Shown here: piece after piece, positions 1 to 8,533 of the stretch
Layout of the letters: the number at the start of each line of letters is the position of its first letter
How positions within the stretch are numbered: the stretch's first letter is position 1
DNA from: JAUIET01 sp039111475
GTDB lineage: Bacteria > Pseudomonadota > Gammaproteobacteria > Pseudomonadales > JAUIET01
Assembly (NCBI GenBank): GCA_039111475.1
Contig: JBCCIP010000025.1
Span: 22,194 to 86,193, forward strand
Direction: 5' to 3'
DNA length: 64,000 nucleotides
Program-made: the position numbers and the translations under genes
Notes under the pieces: generated by a model
Databases searched by the model: none
Seen by the model: only the letters and a program-made list of their open reading frames with translations
What the model was told of the DNA's origin: nothing

Positions 1-1
1 C

Positions 2-283
2 CAAGAGCTAATAGAAAACACCTACGAGAAGCTCAATTGGTCACCTAAGGATGTGAATTCTCTGGTGTTGCACCAAGCAGGCTTAAAGCCGCATAAGCAG
101 CTATCCAAAGTAGCCGATATTGACCTAAACCGTGCGCCAGAAACGATATCCAAGCTAGGCAATTTGGCCAGCGCAACCATCCCCGTCGTACTTGACTTGA
201 ACCGGCCAGCCGCAAATGATAACGTGCTGATACTAAGCACGGGAAGTGGGCTTTCCGTGGGTCAAACAGGACTGGTTTTTTAG
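2..283 (+). CDS. 3-oxoacyl-ACP synthase III family protein, C-terminal part (5' end outside window)
   Basis: The reading frame is open from the window edge to the TAG at 281-283, so only about 93 C-terminal residues are present. They match the end of the FabH/KAS III thiolase fold: the catalytic His lies in LVLHQAG, the catalytic Asn in KLGNLASATIP, and the closing glycine-rich strand is STGSGLSVGQTG. Family members condense an acyl-CoA or acyl-thioester with a malonyl or second acyl unit. Members with Ala-Gly after the His include specialised condensing enzymes as well as housekeeping FabH, and the missing N-terminal half (with the active-site Cys) prevents a choice. The gene is about 100 bp upstream of a membrane protein on the same strand. 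Confidence 0.8.
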   Translation, partial: QELIENTYEKLNWSPKDVNSLVLHQAGLKPHKQLSKVADIDLNRAPETISKLGNLASATIPVVLDLNRPAANDNVLILSTGSGLSVGQTGLVF

Positions 284-383
284 TAATTAGCAACAATAAG
301 TATCGCTTTAGTCAACAGTTTCTAAGCCGACTCACTAGCCCGAATTGCAATAACACCCGTAAAGATACACATAGGGGATTAGC

Positions 384-1259
384 ATGAGTTGGTGGATCGG
401 AACGTCACTTTTGGCCATATGTATTAAACTGTGGCTATTGTTCGCAAAACGAATCCAATTACGTGAAAACGGCGCTCTTGAGCTTCTATTAATCGGCTTT
501 CTTGGCATGAATGTCGTCGAGCTGGGCGGTTTCTTTGCGATGCAGAACGAGCCTTTGTTGTTCTCTCTCCTGTCACTTTACTATATGGCCTGCACACTCA
601 CCGTCGCTGCGATGCTTAATTTGTTTATGAGCATGAATGGTGCGAGCTCAGCAATGCTTAGGATTAACTGGATTGTCGCCACTGTCATGGCGGCAACATT
701 CATGATCCCCGGACTCATGCTTCTTGGCGTTCAGCAACTCGGCTTCAGCGCAACTCGAATTCCTGGACCAATGTACCTATATTGGGTTGTATACATTTTG
801 GCAACGCTGATTTTCGCTATGGTTCATCTGGCCACAGTGTATTTGCGCCACAGATCCGAACAGAAAGGTAAGCAAGTATTGGTCATACTGCTTGGTTTGT
901 CACCAGCAGTCTTAACCTCGATAGCGATTGTTGTAATGATGCAGTTTGGATTTAAAGTCAATCTAGGCGCCATCATTTCTCTGATGATTTGCACTTTCAT
1001 ATTGAGCTTGATTTGGGCGGAAAACAGGCACAGCGTGTTTAAAGTTCTGGCCCGCGTGCCCAATACTGAAGAGCATCGGATTCGTACCCAGCTGCATGTC
1101 GCTTTTGCAAAGATTGAGATGAGCGCATACTCACCCGAAGCCAGTAACGCAGGATTTGCAAACTCTGTCAGAGATCTGGAAAAGAGCTATAGAGAACTGA
1201 CCGGCGATCAAACTAATTCGCGCCAGAGCAAGGGCAACGGCGGGTGGTTGATGTACTAG
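384..1259 (+). CDS. Seven-helix integral membrane protein of unknown function
   Basis: A 291-residue protein with about seven hydrophobic segments spread over residues 1-215, followed by a soluble tail of about 75 residues ending in a Ser/Gly-rich stretch. The helix spacing resembles the 7TM N-terminal sensor modules placed in front of some bacterial histidine kinases, but no kinase, GGDEF or other output domain follows. The ATG is preceded by AGGGGA with good spacing, which supports the start. It lies between the KAS III tail and the amidohydrolase on the same strand. I do not recognise the family and assign no function. Confidence 0.6.
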   Translation: MSWWIGTSLLAICIKLWLLFAKRIQLRENGALELLLIGFLGMNVVELGGFFAMQNEPLLFSLLSLYYMACTLTVAAMLNLFMSMNGASSAMLRINWIVATVMAATFMIPGLMLLGVQQLGFSATRIPGPMYLYWVVYILATLIFAMVHLATVYLRHRSEQKGKQVLVILLGLSPAVLTSIAIVVMMQFGFKVNLGAIISLMICTFILSLIWAENRHSVFKVLARVPNTEEHRIRTQLHVAFAKIEMSAYSPEASNAGFANSVRDLEKSYRELTGDQTNSRQSKGNGGWLMY

Positions 1260-1390
1260 GCAATCCAGCCTACGTCATAAGCGAAATACACGACCTTCAA
1301 ATTTGAGTCATTACCGAGCGGCAATGGCACTGCCAGCTGCAGCCCACTAGAATCGTATGCACTTCATTTCAAGCGTGTAGCGATTCAAAC

Positions 1391-3124
1391 ATGACCACCC
1401 AATCAATAGTAATCAAGAACGGTACAGTTGTAGATGGTACCGGTAAATCCCCGTTCATTGCCGATGTACGGCTTAGCGATGGCTTGATTAGCGAGGTTGC
1501 AAAAGACATTACGCCCGCCGGCGGCGACCAGCTCATAGATGCCTCAGGTTGTCTTGTCACGCCTGGCTTAATTGAAAGCCACACGCACTTCGATGGCACC
1601 ATGTGGTGGCAGCCAGATCTGGAACCACTACCAGGCTGTGGCGTTACCACCGTGGTGATGGGCAACTGTGGATTCGCTCTAGCACCGCTGCATGAGGACT
1701 CAGCCGTACAGGCTGAAGTCGTTAAGATCTTTTCGTTTTTTGAAGACATCCCGGAAGGCCCTTTTCTTAGCAAATTACCGTGGGACTGGAAAACCTGGTC
1801 TGAGTACAGCAAGTCAATGCAAGAAAAGGTACAGGTGCCCACCAACTATGGCAGTTTCGTTGGTCACATAGCATTGCGTTTGGCGGCTATGGGTATGGAC
1901 GCCTGGCAACGCGCGGCAACAGTTGATGAAACTGCCAAGATTGCTGAGTTGTTGGATGATGCCTTGTCAGCTGGTGCTCTGGGTTTTTCTACAAACCTGA
2001 TGGACCACGATGGAGAAGATCGGCCTGTGCCGTCGCTGTTAGCGGATGACGCAGAATTTCTTGCCTTGTTTGAAGTCATGGCGAAATACCCTGGAGCCAC
2101 CGTTCAGGTGGTGGTCGACAGCTTGATGCGCTTCACTGCTGTGGACTCCATGGAGCGCCTGGCCAGGTTGTGTGAAGACAAACCGATACGCCTGCAATGG
2201 GGCGGCGTGCCAACATTACAGTGGCAAAAGGATTATGGTCTGCAGCAACCTTTGCTGGAATTGCATGAGCGATTTGCACAGGAAGGCAGGGATTTCTGGA
2301 CGGGCTACGCGCACGTACCCATTACTGTGACTGCCAGCGTTCGCCACTCACTGTTGTTCGCGCAGTCAAATGACTACGCCTGGCATGAGATTGTTACAGC
2401 GGAAAGTGATGAGGAAAAACTCGCACTTCTGGCCGATCAGTCATGGCGAGCGCGAGCGCGTCATTCCTGGGACAATGAGTCGCTTGAAACGTCATTTTTT
2501 CGAACGCCACAAGGTATCTTGTTAGACAACTCAGAAAACAACCATGGGCCTTGTGGTATCACATTGGGTGAATACGCTGAGCAATTGGGTGTTCACTGCA
2601 GCGACGCGATGGCTGAGTGGATTGGGAATAATGGATTAGGCGCAACGGTAACAATGCCACCGTGGGACAAAGACGACGATATGGTGGTGAGGTTAAGTCG
2701 CGATGATAAGGCTGTTGGCAATATCAATGACTGTGGCGCACACGGCCAGTTGTTCTGCGGTACGGGTGACAATCTACTTTTGTACACAGATTATGTTCGT
2801 GGCAGCGGTAAGCTCTCCATAGAAGAGGCAGTGTATTCACAAACGGGTAAGCTGGCGGATCATTTTGGGTTTACTGATCGTGGGGTTTTGCAGGCTGGTA
2901 AGCGCGCTGATGTGACCGTTTTTGCGCTGGATGAGATTGAGCGGCGGGAAAAGTACAAAACGACGGATGTGCCGGATGGGAAGGGTGGTTTAACCTGGCG
3001 GTGGACCAGAGACCCTGCGCCTGTGAGGGTGACTATTGTGAATGGGGAAGTTACCTTTGATGGCAAGCAGTCTACTGGTGCTATGCCTGGGGTGATGGTG
3101 TCGCATAAGGAAGAGATTTCGTAA
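1391..3124 (+). CDS. N-acyl-D-amino-acid deacylase family amidohydrolase
   Basis: A 577-residue metal-dependent amidohydrolase. The N-terminal beta-sandwich strand (IVIKNGTVVDGTG) is followed by the metal-binding HxH motif in ESHTHFDG (about H64/H66) and by the NCGFALAP segment, whose Cys corresponds to a metal-ligand Cys of D-aminoacylases. The C-terminus has the usual GKRADVTVF beta-sandwich return. Length and order of motifs fit the D-aminoacylase/N-acyl-D-glutamate deacylase group, which removes the acyl group from N-acyl-D-amino acids; many annotated members have other amide or lactam substrates, so the exact substrate is open. There is no signal peptide, so it is cytoplasmic. A long inverted repeat follows 13 bp after the stop. 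Confidence 0.8.
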   Translation: MTTQSIVIKNGTVVDGTGKSPFIADVRLSDGLISEVAKDITPAGGDQLIDASGCLVTPGLIESHTHFDGTMWWQPDLEPLPGCGVTTVVMGNCGFALAPLHEDSAVQAEVVKIFSFFEDIPEGPFLSKLPWDWKTWSEYSKSMQEKVQVPTNYGSFVGHIALRLAAMGMDAWQRAATVDETAKIAELLDDALSAGALGFSTNLMDHDGEDRPVPSLLADDAEFLALFEVMAKYPGATVQVVVDSLMRFTAVDSMERLARLCEDKPIRLQWGGVPTLQWQKDYGLQQPLLELHERFAQEGRDFWTGYAHVPITVTASVRHSLLFAQSNDYAWHEIVTAESDEEKLALLADQSWRARARHSWDNESLETSFFRTPQGILLDNSENNHGPCGITLGEYAEQLGVHCSDAMAEWIGNNGLGATVTMPPWDKDDDMVVRLSRDDKAVGNINDCGAHGQLFCGTGDNLLLYTDYVRGSGKLSIEEAVYSQTGKLADHFGFTDRGVLQAGKRADVTVFALDEIERREKYKTTDVPDGKGGLTWRWTRDPAPVRVTIVNGEVTFDGKQSTGAMPGVMVSHKEEIS

Positions 3125-3135
3125 GCTGCAAGACC

Positions 3136-3267
3136 GGCAACAAAGAGAGTGTTGGCTAGCTGGACACGCCGTGAACCCATCATGGGGGCTCCCCTAAAGG
3201 ACCTACTGTCGGTGTTTTCGAGGTCCCTCTCTCAAACAGTCCAGCTAGCCAACACTCTCTTCGTTGC
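3136..3267. repeat. Palindromic dispersed repeat, copy A
   Basis: A 28-base arm at about 3136-3164 (beginning GGCAACAAAGAGAGTGTT) is repeated inverted at about 3240-3267 with a single mismatch; about 75 bases separate the arms. The inner part, read on the minus strand, has GGACTGTTTGAGA, then a CGAAAACA block and GAGCCCCCATGATG. The same ordered blocks recur at the right end of the window (63832-63894), so this is a family of intergenic repeats and not only a terminator. It lies between two convergent genes, where it could also end transcription from both sides. No coding capacity or transposase is seen. Confidence 0.75.
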
Positions 3268-3322
3268 CTCAGTGCCACTATTCGTGCTTTTAACGAAATA
3301 ACTCGAATACAAAAGAGATGGT

Positions 3323-4387
3323 TCAAGCCAACCCAGGAATCTCACAAAAGAAATCAGCTTCAATCTTCGCACTGGAAGCCGAATTATTGTGCTCTCCCGC
3401 ACACCAGGATGGCATCACCATTGAATACAAGCCGTTTCCACCAGCCATTAATATCAGCAGCTGATCGGGACTACTAAATGCGTATTTCTTTTTCGGATCT
3501 GATCCCGCCATGGGGCCGAGCAGTCGCGACACATCCGCCGGGGGCATGAAGCACAACTCGCACAATTCGTTAGCTATATCAGTACGCGTCAATCCAGCAG
3601 CATGCAGCACTTTGGCATGATCAGGGTTCAAAACGACAACCGCCGTTCCACCACCCAACACTGCGTTGTTTGTCGCTGTGCTGCACAGTCCTGCTGCAAC
3701 TTGTGACAACAAGAGCTTATAGTGTTCAGCATCGTCAGCGTCTGGAATGTAAATCACTGAATGCGGAGCTTCGGCACCAATTACCGTGACCACGCTGTCG
3801 TCTGCCTGGAAGCCTAAATCAACATGCATTGGTGTAAACGGGCTGTTCTCTTCGTCTTCGGCCAGACAATAGGTGAACTTGCCCGGGTGCCCCAGCAGTG
3901 CCATGTCTGAACTGCCCGGGCGACCTTTACCAATATTGATCATGGCTAATCGAAGCGCGCGGCCAATCGATGCATTAGCACGATGGCCCGGTCCGAGTGC
4001 GCCATAGCCGCTGGCGATTGGGCCGCAAGAGTGCCTGGCGGGGCCATTAACGATGATAAGAGGGGCCGTACAATGCGTGGTGGCTTGCATTTCGGTTAAA
4101 TCAAACACGGGTTCGATCACGGCCTTTGCCGCCGCTACAACAACTGGCATGTAGTCTGTCAGGCAGCCTGCCATCACCGCAGAAACAGCAATTTTTTCAA
4201 CGGTGGCAACGCCGCCACCAGGGCCCATGGGGCCCAATATCATGTCAGCTTCCATACCCGATGCCAACACCATACGCTGCACCCGCTCGGCGGTTGGAAT
4301 GACGACCGGCAGGCCATCAGTGCAACCGCGGGAGTGAAGGTCTTCCAGAGCTGCTTCTTCAGTGACTGACGACAGCAAATCAGTCAT
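3323..4387 (-). CDS. Conserved 354-aa partner protein of the UGSC selenoprotein, function unknown
   Basis: The start is placed at the ATG at 4387, with AAGGTGAC just upstream and an 8-base overlap with the end of the selenoprotein gene; the frame stays open further upstream but that part lies inside the selenoprotein gene. The protein begins with CTDGLPVVIPT, followed by a long Gly/Ala-rich alpha/beta region with conserved-looking blocks TVEKIAVSAVMAGC, QATTHCTAPLIIVNGP and GALGPGHRANASIGRA. I recognise these blocks as typical of a widespread family encoded next to UGSC-motif proteins, but I know no established activity. Several Cys residues and the coupling to a selenoprotein suggest a two-component redox or reductive enzyme. 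It has no signal peptide and no membrane segment. Confidence 0.7.
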   Translation of the reverse strand: MTDLLSSVTEEAALEDLHSRGCTDGLPVVIPTAERVQRMVLASGMEADMILGPMGPGGGVATVEKIAVSAVMAGCLTDYMPVVVAAAKAVIEPVFDLTEMQATTHCTAPLIIVNGPARHSCGPIASGYGALGPGHRANASIGRALRLAMINIGKGRPGSSDMALLGHPGKFTYCLAEDEENSPFTPMHVDLGFQADDSVVTVIGAEAPHSVIYIPDADDAEHYKLLLSQVAAGLCSTATNNAVLGGGTAVVVLNPDHAKVLHAAGLTRTDIANELCELCFMPPADVSRLLGPMAGSDPKKKYAFSSPDQLLILMAGGNGLYSMVMPSWCAGEHNNSASSAKIEADFFCEIPGLA

Positions 4388-4916
4388 TGTCACCTTCCAG
4401 GGCATCAACAATTGAGGCTGCAATATCCTGTGCGACTTTGCGCATGTTTGCAGCACCGCTGCCGGCTACCGGGTGCGGAAGTTTCACTCTAGGCGCATCA
4501 GGCATACCAAGAGAGTCCGCCACGAAGTCACCTTGTGGCCAGAATTCTTCAGTGACCAGTGATACTGCGGGTATTCCAAGCTTTGCTAAGTTGATTCCGT
4601 CACGCACGGTGCCGGTTGTGCAAGAGCCTCAGTGCCCGTAGGCTGCGACTGCAGCCGTACAATGCTTGGTAATCTCACCCAGCATCTCATCATTGGCCGG
4701 AAACGTGGGATTGCCCTTGTTGTAGTCAAACACCTTGATCGAGGGCTCAAGCGCTTGCATTGCATTTGCAACTTCGTGCAAAAAATTCTCCGAATCGGGA
4801 AAGCCATTGGCAAGAAAAGCAACATTTATTCCTTTGCCACCGCGAATCGGCGTAGACAAGTTATACGGTATTCGTTCAACACCGGCGTCCGCTTCCGGAT
4901 TGTGGTATTCGATCAT
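4380..4916 (-). CDS. UGSC-family selenoprotein (in-frame TGA read as selenocysteine)
   Basis: One 178-codon frame runs from the ATG at 4916 to the TGA at 4380, interrupted only by a TGA at 4631-4629. The codons around it read Gly-His-TGA-Gly-Ser-Cys-Thr-Thr-Gly, giving exactly the U-G-S-C motif for which this family is named, with U at residue 96. Coding similarity continues on both sides without a frame change (VAFLANGFPDSENF before; LAKLGIPAVSLVTEEF after). A strong AGGAGG lies 4 bases before the ATG. A hairpin 14-32 bases after the TGA meets bacterial SECIS rules (separate entry). The protein is soluble. Cys homologues (CGSC) are known in the family, so the site is a redox-active selenol or thiol; substrate unknown. 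It is translationally coupled to the 354-aa partner gene downstream. Confidence 0.88.
4597..4615 (-). promoter_or_regulatory. Candidate bacterial SECIS hairpin
   Basis: On the coding strand the sequence CCGGCAC-CGTGC-GTGACGG, 14-32 bases after the in-frame TGA, can form a 7-step stem with one G/A mismatch and a 5-base loop. The loop starts 21 bases after the TGA and has G then U at its second and third positions. This fits the published bacterial SECIS pattern (loop 16-37 bases downstream, short loop with a G among its first two bases). The fold was judged by eye. Confidence 0.55.
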
Positions 4917-4943
4917 AATCCCTCCTAGTTACCATGTGGATAG

Positions 4944-5162
4944 TTACAATGTGGAGTGAAGAGTTGCGTGCTCGGTATCGGCACTATCCTTCGATTTAAA
5001 CTCTATTCGATAATGACAAGTGACGCAACGCCTCATTCCATCGCGCATGCTCTGGTTCTTACATTGTAGTTCCGCAATTTCGCTTCTGAGCTTGGAAATT
5101 TCTGTTTGCTGTTGCAACAGCTTTTTGTGCGGCGAGATAATGGTTTTTAATTTGGCAAACAC
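4944..5162 (-). CDS. Small coiled-coil protein with a Cys pair
   Basis: A 72-residue frame starting at GTG, 13 bases after the preceding gene of the operon and ending 27 bases before the selenoprotein start. Residues about 10-45 are a charged heptad-like stretch (LQQQTEISKLRSEIAELQ) that should form a coiled coil, followed by RRCVTCHYRIEF with a CxxC pair. Position and spacing inside a five-gene leftward operon are the main reason for calling it. The Shine-Dalgarno signal is weak. I do not recognise the family; the CxxC pair suggests metal or thiol chemistry alongside the selenoprotein. Confidence 0.5.
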   Translation of the reverse strand: MFAKLKTIISPHKKLLQQQTEISKLRSEIAELQCKNQSMRDGMRRCVTCHYRIEFKSKDSADTEHATLHSTL

Positions 5163-5175
5163 GCTGACTCTGCGC

Positions 5176-5970
5176 TTAGGTGGACCAGGTCATACGAACT
5201 GTGCAGGAAGTTTCAGGGAGATGCGGCTCAAACTCCATTTTTAAGCCTCCGTTTTCTCCTTTAAATAAAGCCTCGAATGGACCCTTGCAAATATTCAGAC
5301 ATCCTTCTTCGGGTAAGGCATCCGGGTTAGGCAAAGAACTCTGTTTCGCGCACACGTGCCAACCACACTCAGGGATTTCAATCACTGTTCGGCCATTGGC
5401 AGGGTCCATCTCCGTGATAGTTGCCGGCCCGGTTAACCAACCGGCTGGATTAAACGTTTCAAACATGAACTTACTGAATCGACCAGGTTTGGTGGAGCCT
5501 GATTTGGGCGCTTTCTTCTTTTTGTTTTTCTCGGGCATGCTATTCATCATTGCCAGAAAATCAGCAGAGGTCTCATGAGAAGTGGCAACGCTGGTGCCAA
5601 TCACAATGTCTTCGTATTGCGCTTGTGAGTAGTATTTTCGCAATTCCAGCAGCGCCCACTCCACTTCGCGCACGAAGTTTCCATATCGCTTACGCCATTT
5701 CTCCCGCGGCGACTCAAACAATTTGACTGCTTCGCGACGCGCGCGAATGGATTGATAGTCTTGCTCTAATTGCTCTCGGTCATCGCAAGACAAGCGAAGA
5801 ATAGGCAGCAAGGTGTGACTCACAATCAATGATGCTTTCTTTACTAACATCTTGTCCGACATCCACATATCAATCCATGCCTGTGGTCCCCATTGATAGA
5901 AAAAACCCGATCGCCGGATAGGTGTTATTCGATCAGTGCGGTCAGAGACAATCATCGATTCGTCATTCAT
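5176..5970 (-). CDS. Protein of unknown function, distantly ATC-hydrolase-like
   Basis: A 264-residue soluble protein whose ATG overlaps the stop of the TonB receptor gene (ATGA), so the two are translated together. The first half is helical and charged, with a Lys-rich linker (KNKKKKAPKSGSTK) near residue 155. The second half contains ECGWHVCAKQ, EEGCLNICKGPFEALF and METSCT-like strand patterns ending in TVRMTW. The arrangement of Cys and a final Cys-containing strand faintly recalls the L-2-amino-thiazoline-4-carboxylic acid hydrolase family, but I cannot confirm this. No signal peptide or membrane helix is seen. Its place between an outer-membrane receptor and a selenoprotein suggests it handles the imported compound. 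Confidence 0.6.
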   Translation of the reverse strand: MNDESMIVSDRTDRITPIRRSGFFYQWGPQAWIDMWMSDKMLVKKASLIVSHTLLPILRLSCDDREQLEQDYQSIRARREAVKLFESPREKWRKRYGNFVREVEWALLELRKYYSQAQYEDIVIGTSVATSHETSADFLAMMNSMPEKNKKKKAPKSGSTKPGRFSKFMFETFNPAGWLTGPATITEMDPANGRTVIEIPECGWHVCAKQSSLPNPDALPEEGCLNICKGPFEALFKGENGGLKMEFEPHLPETSCTVRMTWST

Positions 5971-8381
5971 TGGAAGTCTCTGCGAAACGTCACGCCAAAA
6001 GTTGTTTCGGGCGCCACGATTCCCGCGTAACCGCCAATCGTTGGAATATCAATTCCAAACACGAAATACTCTTCGTCAAGCAAATTGCGCCCCCACAAGG
6101 CAAGCTCCCAGTTTTTCTGCAAATGCCTTAGAGAAAAACGCAGGTTTACCAAGTGCGTGGCGTCATTTTCCAAGTTTGAATCCAGATATTGGTCCAAAAA
6201 GAAGCTATCAGTGTAATTGTGCTCAAGGCGGCTTACTGACAACAAGTCATCCGACAGTAACTTCTCATACTGTAGATAAGAACTGACAGTTAGCTCCGGT
6301 GCATTATCTAGAGGTTTACCGCCTAAGTCTTGCAAACAGGGCGGATTTGAAAACCCGGGAGACAAACCGACATTGCCATTGGTGACGTAATAGTCCACAA
6401 AGGATTGCTCTATAGTGCACTGGCCGTTTGGAAACTCCGAATACTCCGCTTTGTTGTAACCGATGGCGCTGCCGAAGTCGATATTTTCGGACACCACATA
6501 CGCAATATCTAACTCCAGGCCATAGCTTTCCAATGAACCCGCATTGGTGACCTTAATACTGGAGCCATCAAACCCTTGCGCTTGAAAATCCTCGTAATCC
6601 ACAAAATATAAAGAGCCATTCACTTGCAAGCGACGATCTAGCCAAGTGCCTTTCCAACCGAGTTCATAATTGGTCGCTATTTCCTCATCGAACTCTCCGT
6701 CTGAACCGGCAGCCTCTCTGCGTTGATTAAACCCACCCGATTTAAAGCCTCGGCTAACACTGGCATAGACCATCAAGTCTTGTGTGGCGAAGTAGCGAAG
6801 ATTGATGGTAGGCGACAAATCCGAGTCGCTGCGCTTATTGTCAAAGAGTATATCTGGGCCAGCCACTGGAGGTATGTCAATAATGTTATTGGGCGCATCA
6901 ATGAAATAGCCTTCAGTAATCTGTGAGCCTACTCGTTCTTTCTTCTCATAAGTCAGGCGCAGGCCAAAGGTAGCACTCCACTTTTCATTGACGTTCCAGG
7001 TGAGCTGACCGAAGCCCGCAAAGCTTGTTGTCGTATAGAGGTTAACGTCAGTGTTTAAAGAACCGTTGGGAAAGAAAAAACCCAGGCCGATGTTGTTTAC
7101 CAATGGCACACCCATATTAAACGTGCCAACGGAATCAAACTCAGAATAATACGCAAATACGCCCGCCTGATACTCCAGCGTTTGACCGCTGGTTGAGGCA
7201 ATTCTGAGTTCTGAGGAATACTGATCTAATTCCACATCGGTACTCGCTTGTACGGCGCCATACGCTGTGAAATCACCGTCGAAGGCGCTGTCTGATTCGT
7301 AGTGCCGCCATGCATTAATAAACGTCAGCGAATTTTCACTGCCCAGCTCGCGATTCCATTCAAGCGCCACGCCACCTACCTCCACTTCATTGCGTGTATC
7401 ACTATCAAGCCAATAATCATCACCAAATGGGGCCGCAGCTGGTGGTGAAAAACCCTCACTGTCTTCCAGCGCTATGAAATCAAACACTGGCAAACCAAAG
7501 CGAGGACCTGGCGTTGTGACCGGACCCAGCTCTGCCAAAAACTCTTCAGAGCGTCTAGCGGTTATAGGGGCATTGAGGGTTGATAATCCGTCGTAGGTAA
7601 TTGCCGATAGCGCACAGCAATCTGTATCTTCTTTGGAGTAATCGACGGTCATCAATACATCGCCGCCTTCACCAGCATCAAATAGGAAACGCGTTTTTGC
7701 ACCCCATTTGTTTGCGTCGTTCAGGCCATCGCCATTGAAGGTGTTGTTAAATTTATGATCACCATTAACCAGAAATCCAGTGACTCGCATGGCATGACCT
7801 GAGTCTCCGAAAGGGGTATTAAACATACCTCGCACTTCGGCGCGATTGTCATTGGCATACACCAGTTCCAGCGTAGACTCAAAATCGCTGGAAGGCTTTT
7901 TAGTAATAATGCTCAGCGCACCGGCTGCGGTGTTCTTACCGTATAGCGTTCCCTGCGGGCCGCGTAACACTTCTACCCGTTCGATATCGATGAGATCAGA
8001 GATGCTCATGCCAGCGCGGCCTTGATACACCCCATCTATGAAAATACCTACGCTGGGGTCAATTCCCGAATTTGTGCCTACCGACCCAATCCCACGAATG
8101 CGTACTGAGGTTCCACGCGAGTCTGTATTCGGGGTAATTTTTAGGCTGGGAGTGTATTGCTCAAGGCCGGCGAGATCAGTCACGCCGCTGTCTTTGAAAA
8201 ACTTGCCTCCAAACGCCGAGACAGACATCGGCACTTCTTGCAGGTTTTGTTCGCGACGATTGGCCGTAACAATGACTTCTTCAAGCACAAGAGATTGGTT
8301 AGAAAGAGCGAAACTGGTATAGGTTGCACAATTCAGTGCAAGAAGCACAGAGGTAAGACCTACTTTAACAGGCTTGTTCAC
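5967..8381 (-). CDS. TonB-dependent outer-membrane receptor
   Basis: An 804-residue receptor with an N-terminal signal peptide (about residues 1-26), the plug start EEVIVTANRREQNLQEVP, the plug motif VEVLRGPQGTLYGKNTAAGAL, and a long beta-barrel with alternating aromatic strands ending in TFRRDF. This is the type common in marine Gammaproteobacteria that takes up unknown organic molecules using TonB-ExbBD energy; nothing in the sequence marks it as a siderophore receptor. It is the first gene of a leftward operon whose other members are a selenoprotein and its partner, and it is divergent from the carotenoid oxygenases. The substrate is therefore probably the compound processed by the selenoprotein system or by the oxygenases (inference). 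Confidence 0.9.
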   Translation of the reverse strand: MNKPVKVGLTSVLLALNCATYTSFALSNQSLVLEEVIVTANRREQNLQEVPMSVSAFGGKFFKDSGVTDLAGLEQYTPSLKITPNTDSRGTSVRIRGIGSVGTNSGIDPSVGIFIDGVYQGRAGMSISDLIDIERVEVLRGPQGTLYGKNTAAGALSIITKKPSSDFESTLELVYANDNRAEVRGMFNTPFGDSGHAMRVTGFLVNGDHKFNNTFNGDGLNDANKWGAKTRFLFDAGEGGDVLMTVDYSKEDTDCCALSAITYDGLSTLNAPITARRSEEFLAELGPVTTPGPRFGLPVFDFIALEDSEGFSPPAAAPFGDDYWLDSDTRNEVEVGGVALEWNRELGSENSLTFINAWRHYESDSAFDGDFTAYGAVQASTDVELDQYSSELRIASTSGQTLEYQAGVFAYYSEFDSVGTFNMGVPLVNNIGLGFFFPNGSLNTDVNLYTTTSFAGFGQLTWNVNEKWSATFGLRLTYEKKERVGSQITEGYFIDAPNNIIDIPPVAGPDILFDNKRSDSDLSPTINLRYFATQDLMVYASVSRGFKSGGFNQRREAAGSDGEFDEEIATNYELGWKGTWLDRRLQVNGSLYFVDYEDFQAQGFDGSSIKVTNAGSLESYGLELDIAYVVSENIDFGSAIGYNKAEYSEFPNGQCTIEQSFVDYYVTNGNVGLSPGFSNPPCLQDLGGKPLDNAPELTVSSYLQYEKLLSDDLLSVSRLEHNYTDSFFLDQYLDSNLENDATHLVNLRFSLRHLQKNWELALWGRNLLDEEYFVFGIDIPTIGGYAGIVAPETTFGVTFRRDFQ

Positions 8382-8413
8382 TAGTCCACGCTTATTCTTG
8401 TTAGTGCCAGATT

Positions 8414-8442
8414 ACAGTACTAAATTAAAATCACAAAAACAA
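8414..8442 (-). promoter_or_regulatory. Candidate sigma-70 promoter of the TonB receptor operon
   Basis: On the minus strand TTGTTT (8442-8437) and TACTGT (8419-8414) are separated by 17 bases, about 33 bases upstream of the receptor ATG. It lies back to back with the rightward promoter. Confidence 0.35.
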
Positions 8443-8448
8443 TCAGTT

Positions 8449-8478
8449 TTGACTGTTATTTCCCACAGGCGCTACAAT
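8449..8478 (+). promoter_or_regulatory. Candidate sigma-70 promoter of the carotenoid oxygenase genes
   Basis: TTGACT at 8449-8454 and TACAAT at 8473-8478 are separated by 18 bases, a good match to the housekeeping consensus. The ATG at 8477 falls inside the -10 element, which supports placing the start of the downstream gene at 8534. Confidence 0.55.
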
Positions 8479-8533
8479 GGGCCCATTATCACCATTACTT
8501 TCCGCCCACGAACGCAAGATAAGAGGTTACCCC

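Noticed and set aside
4388..4456. Extended N-terminus for the 354-aa partner protein
   Set aside because: The extension lies wholly inside the selenoprotein gene in another frame, and ATG 4387 has a good ribosome site.
4629..4631. Reading the TGA as a nonsense mutation that makes the gene a pseudogene
   Set aside because: The TGA stands precisely at the U of the U-G-S-C family motif, similarity continues in frame, there is a fitting SECIS-like hairpin and the operon is intact.
8477..8533. Earlier start for the first carotenoid oxygenase
   Set aside because: The ATG at 8477 falls inside the -10 element, the extra residues are not family-like, and ATG 8534 has a ribosome site.
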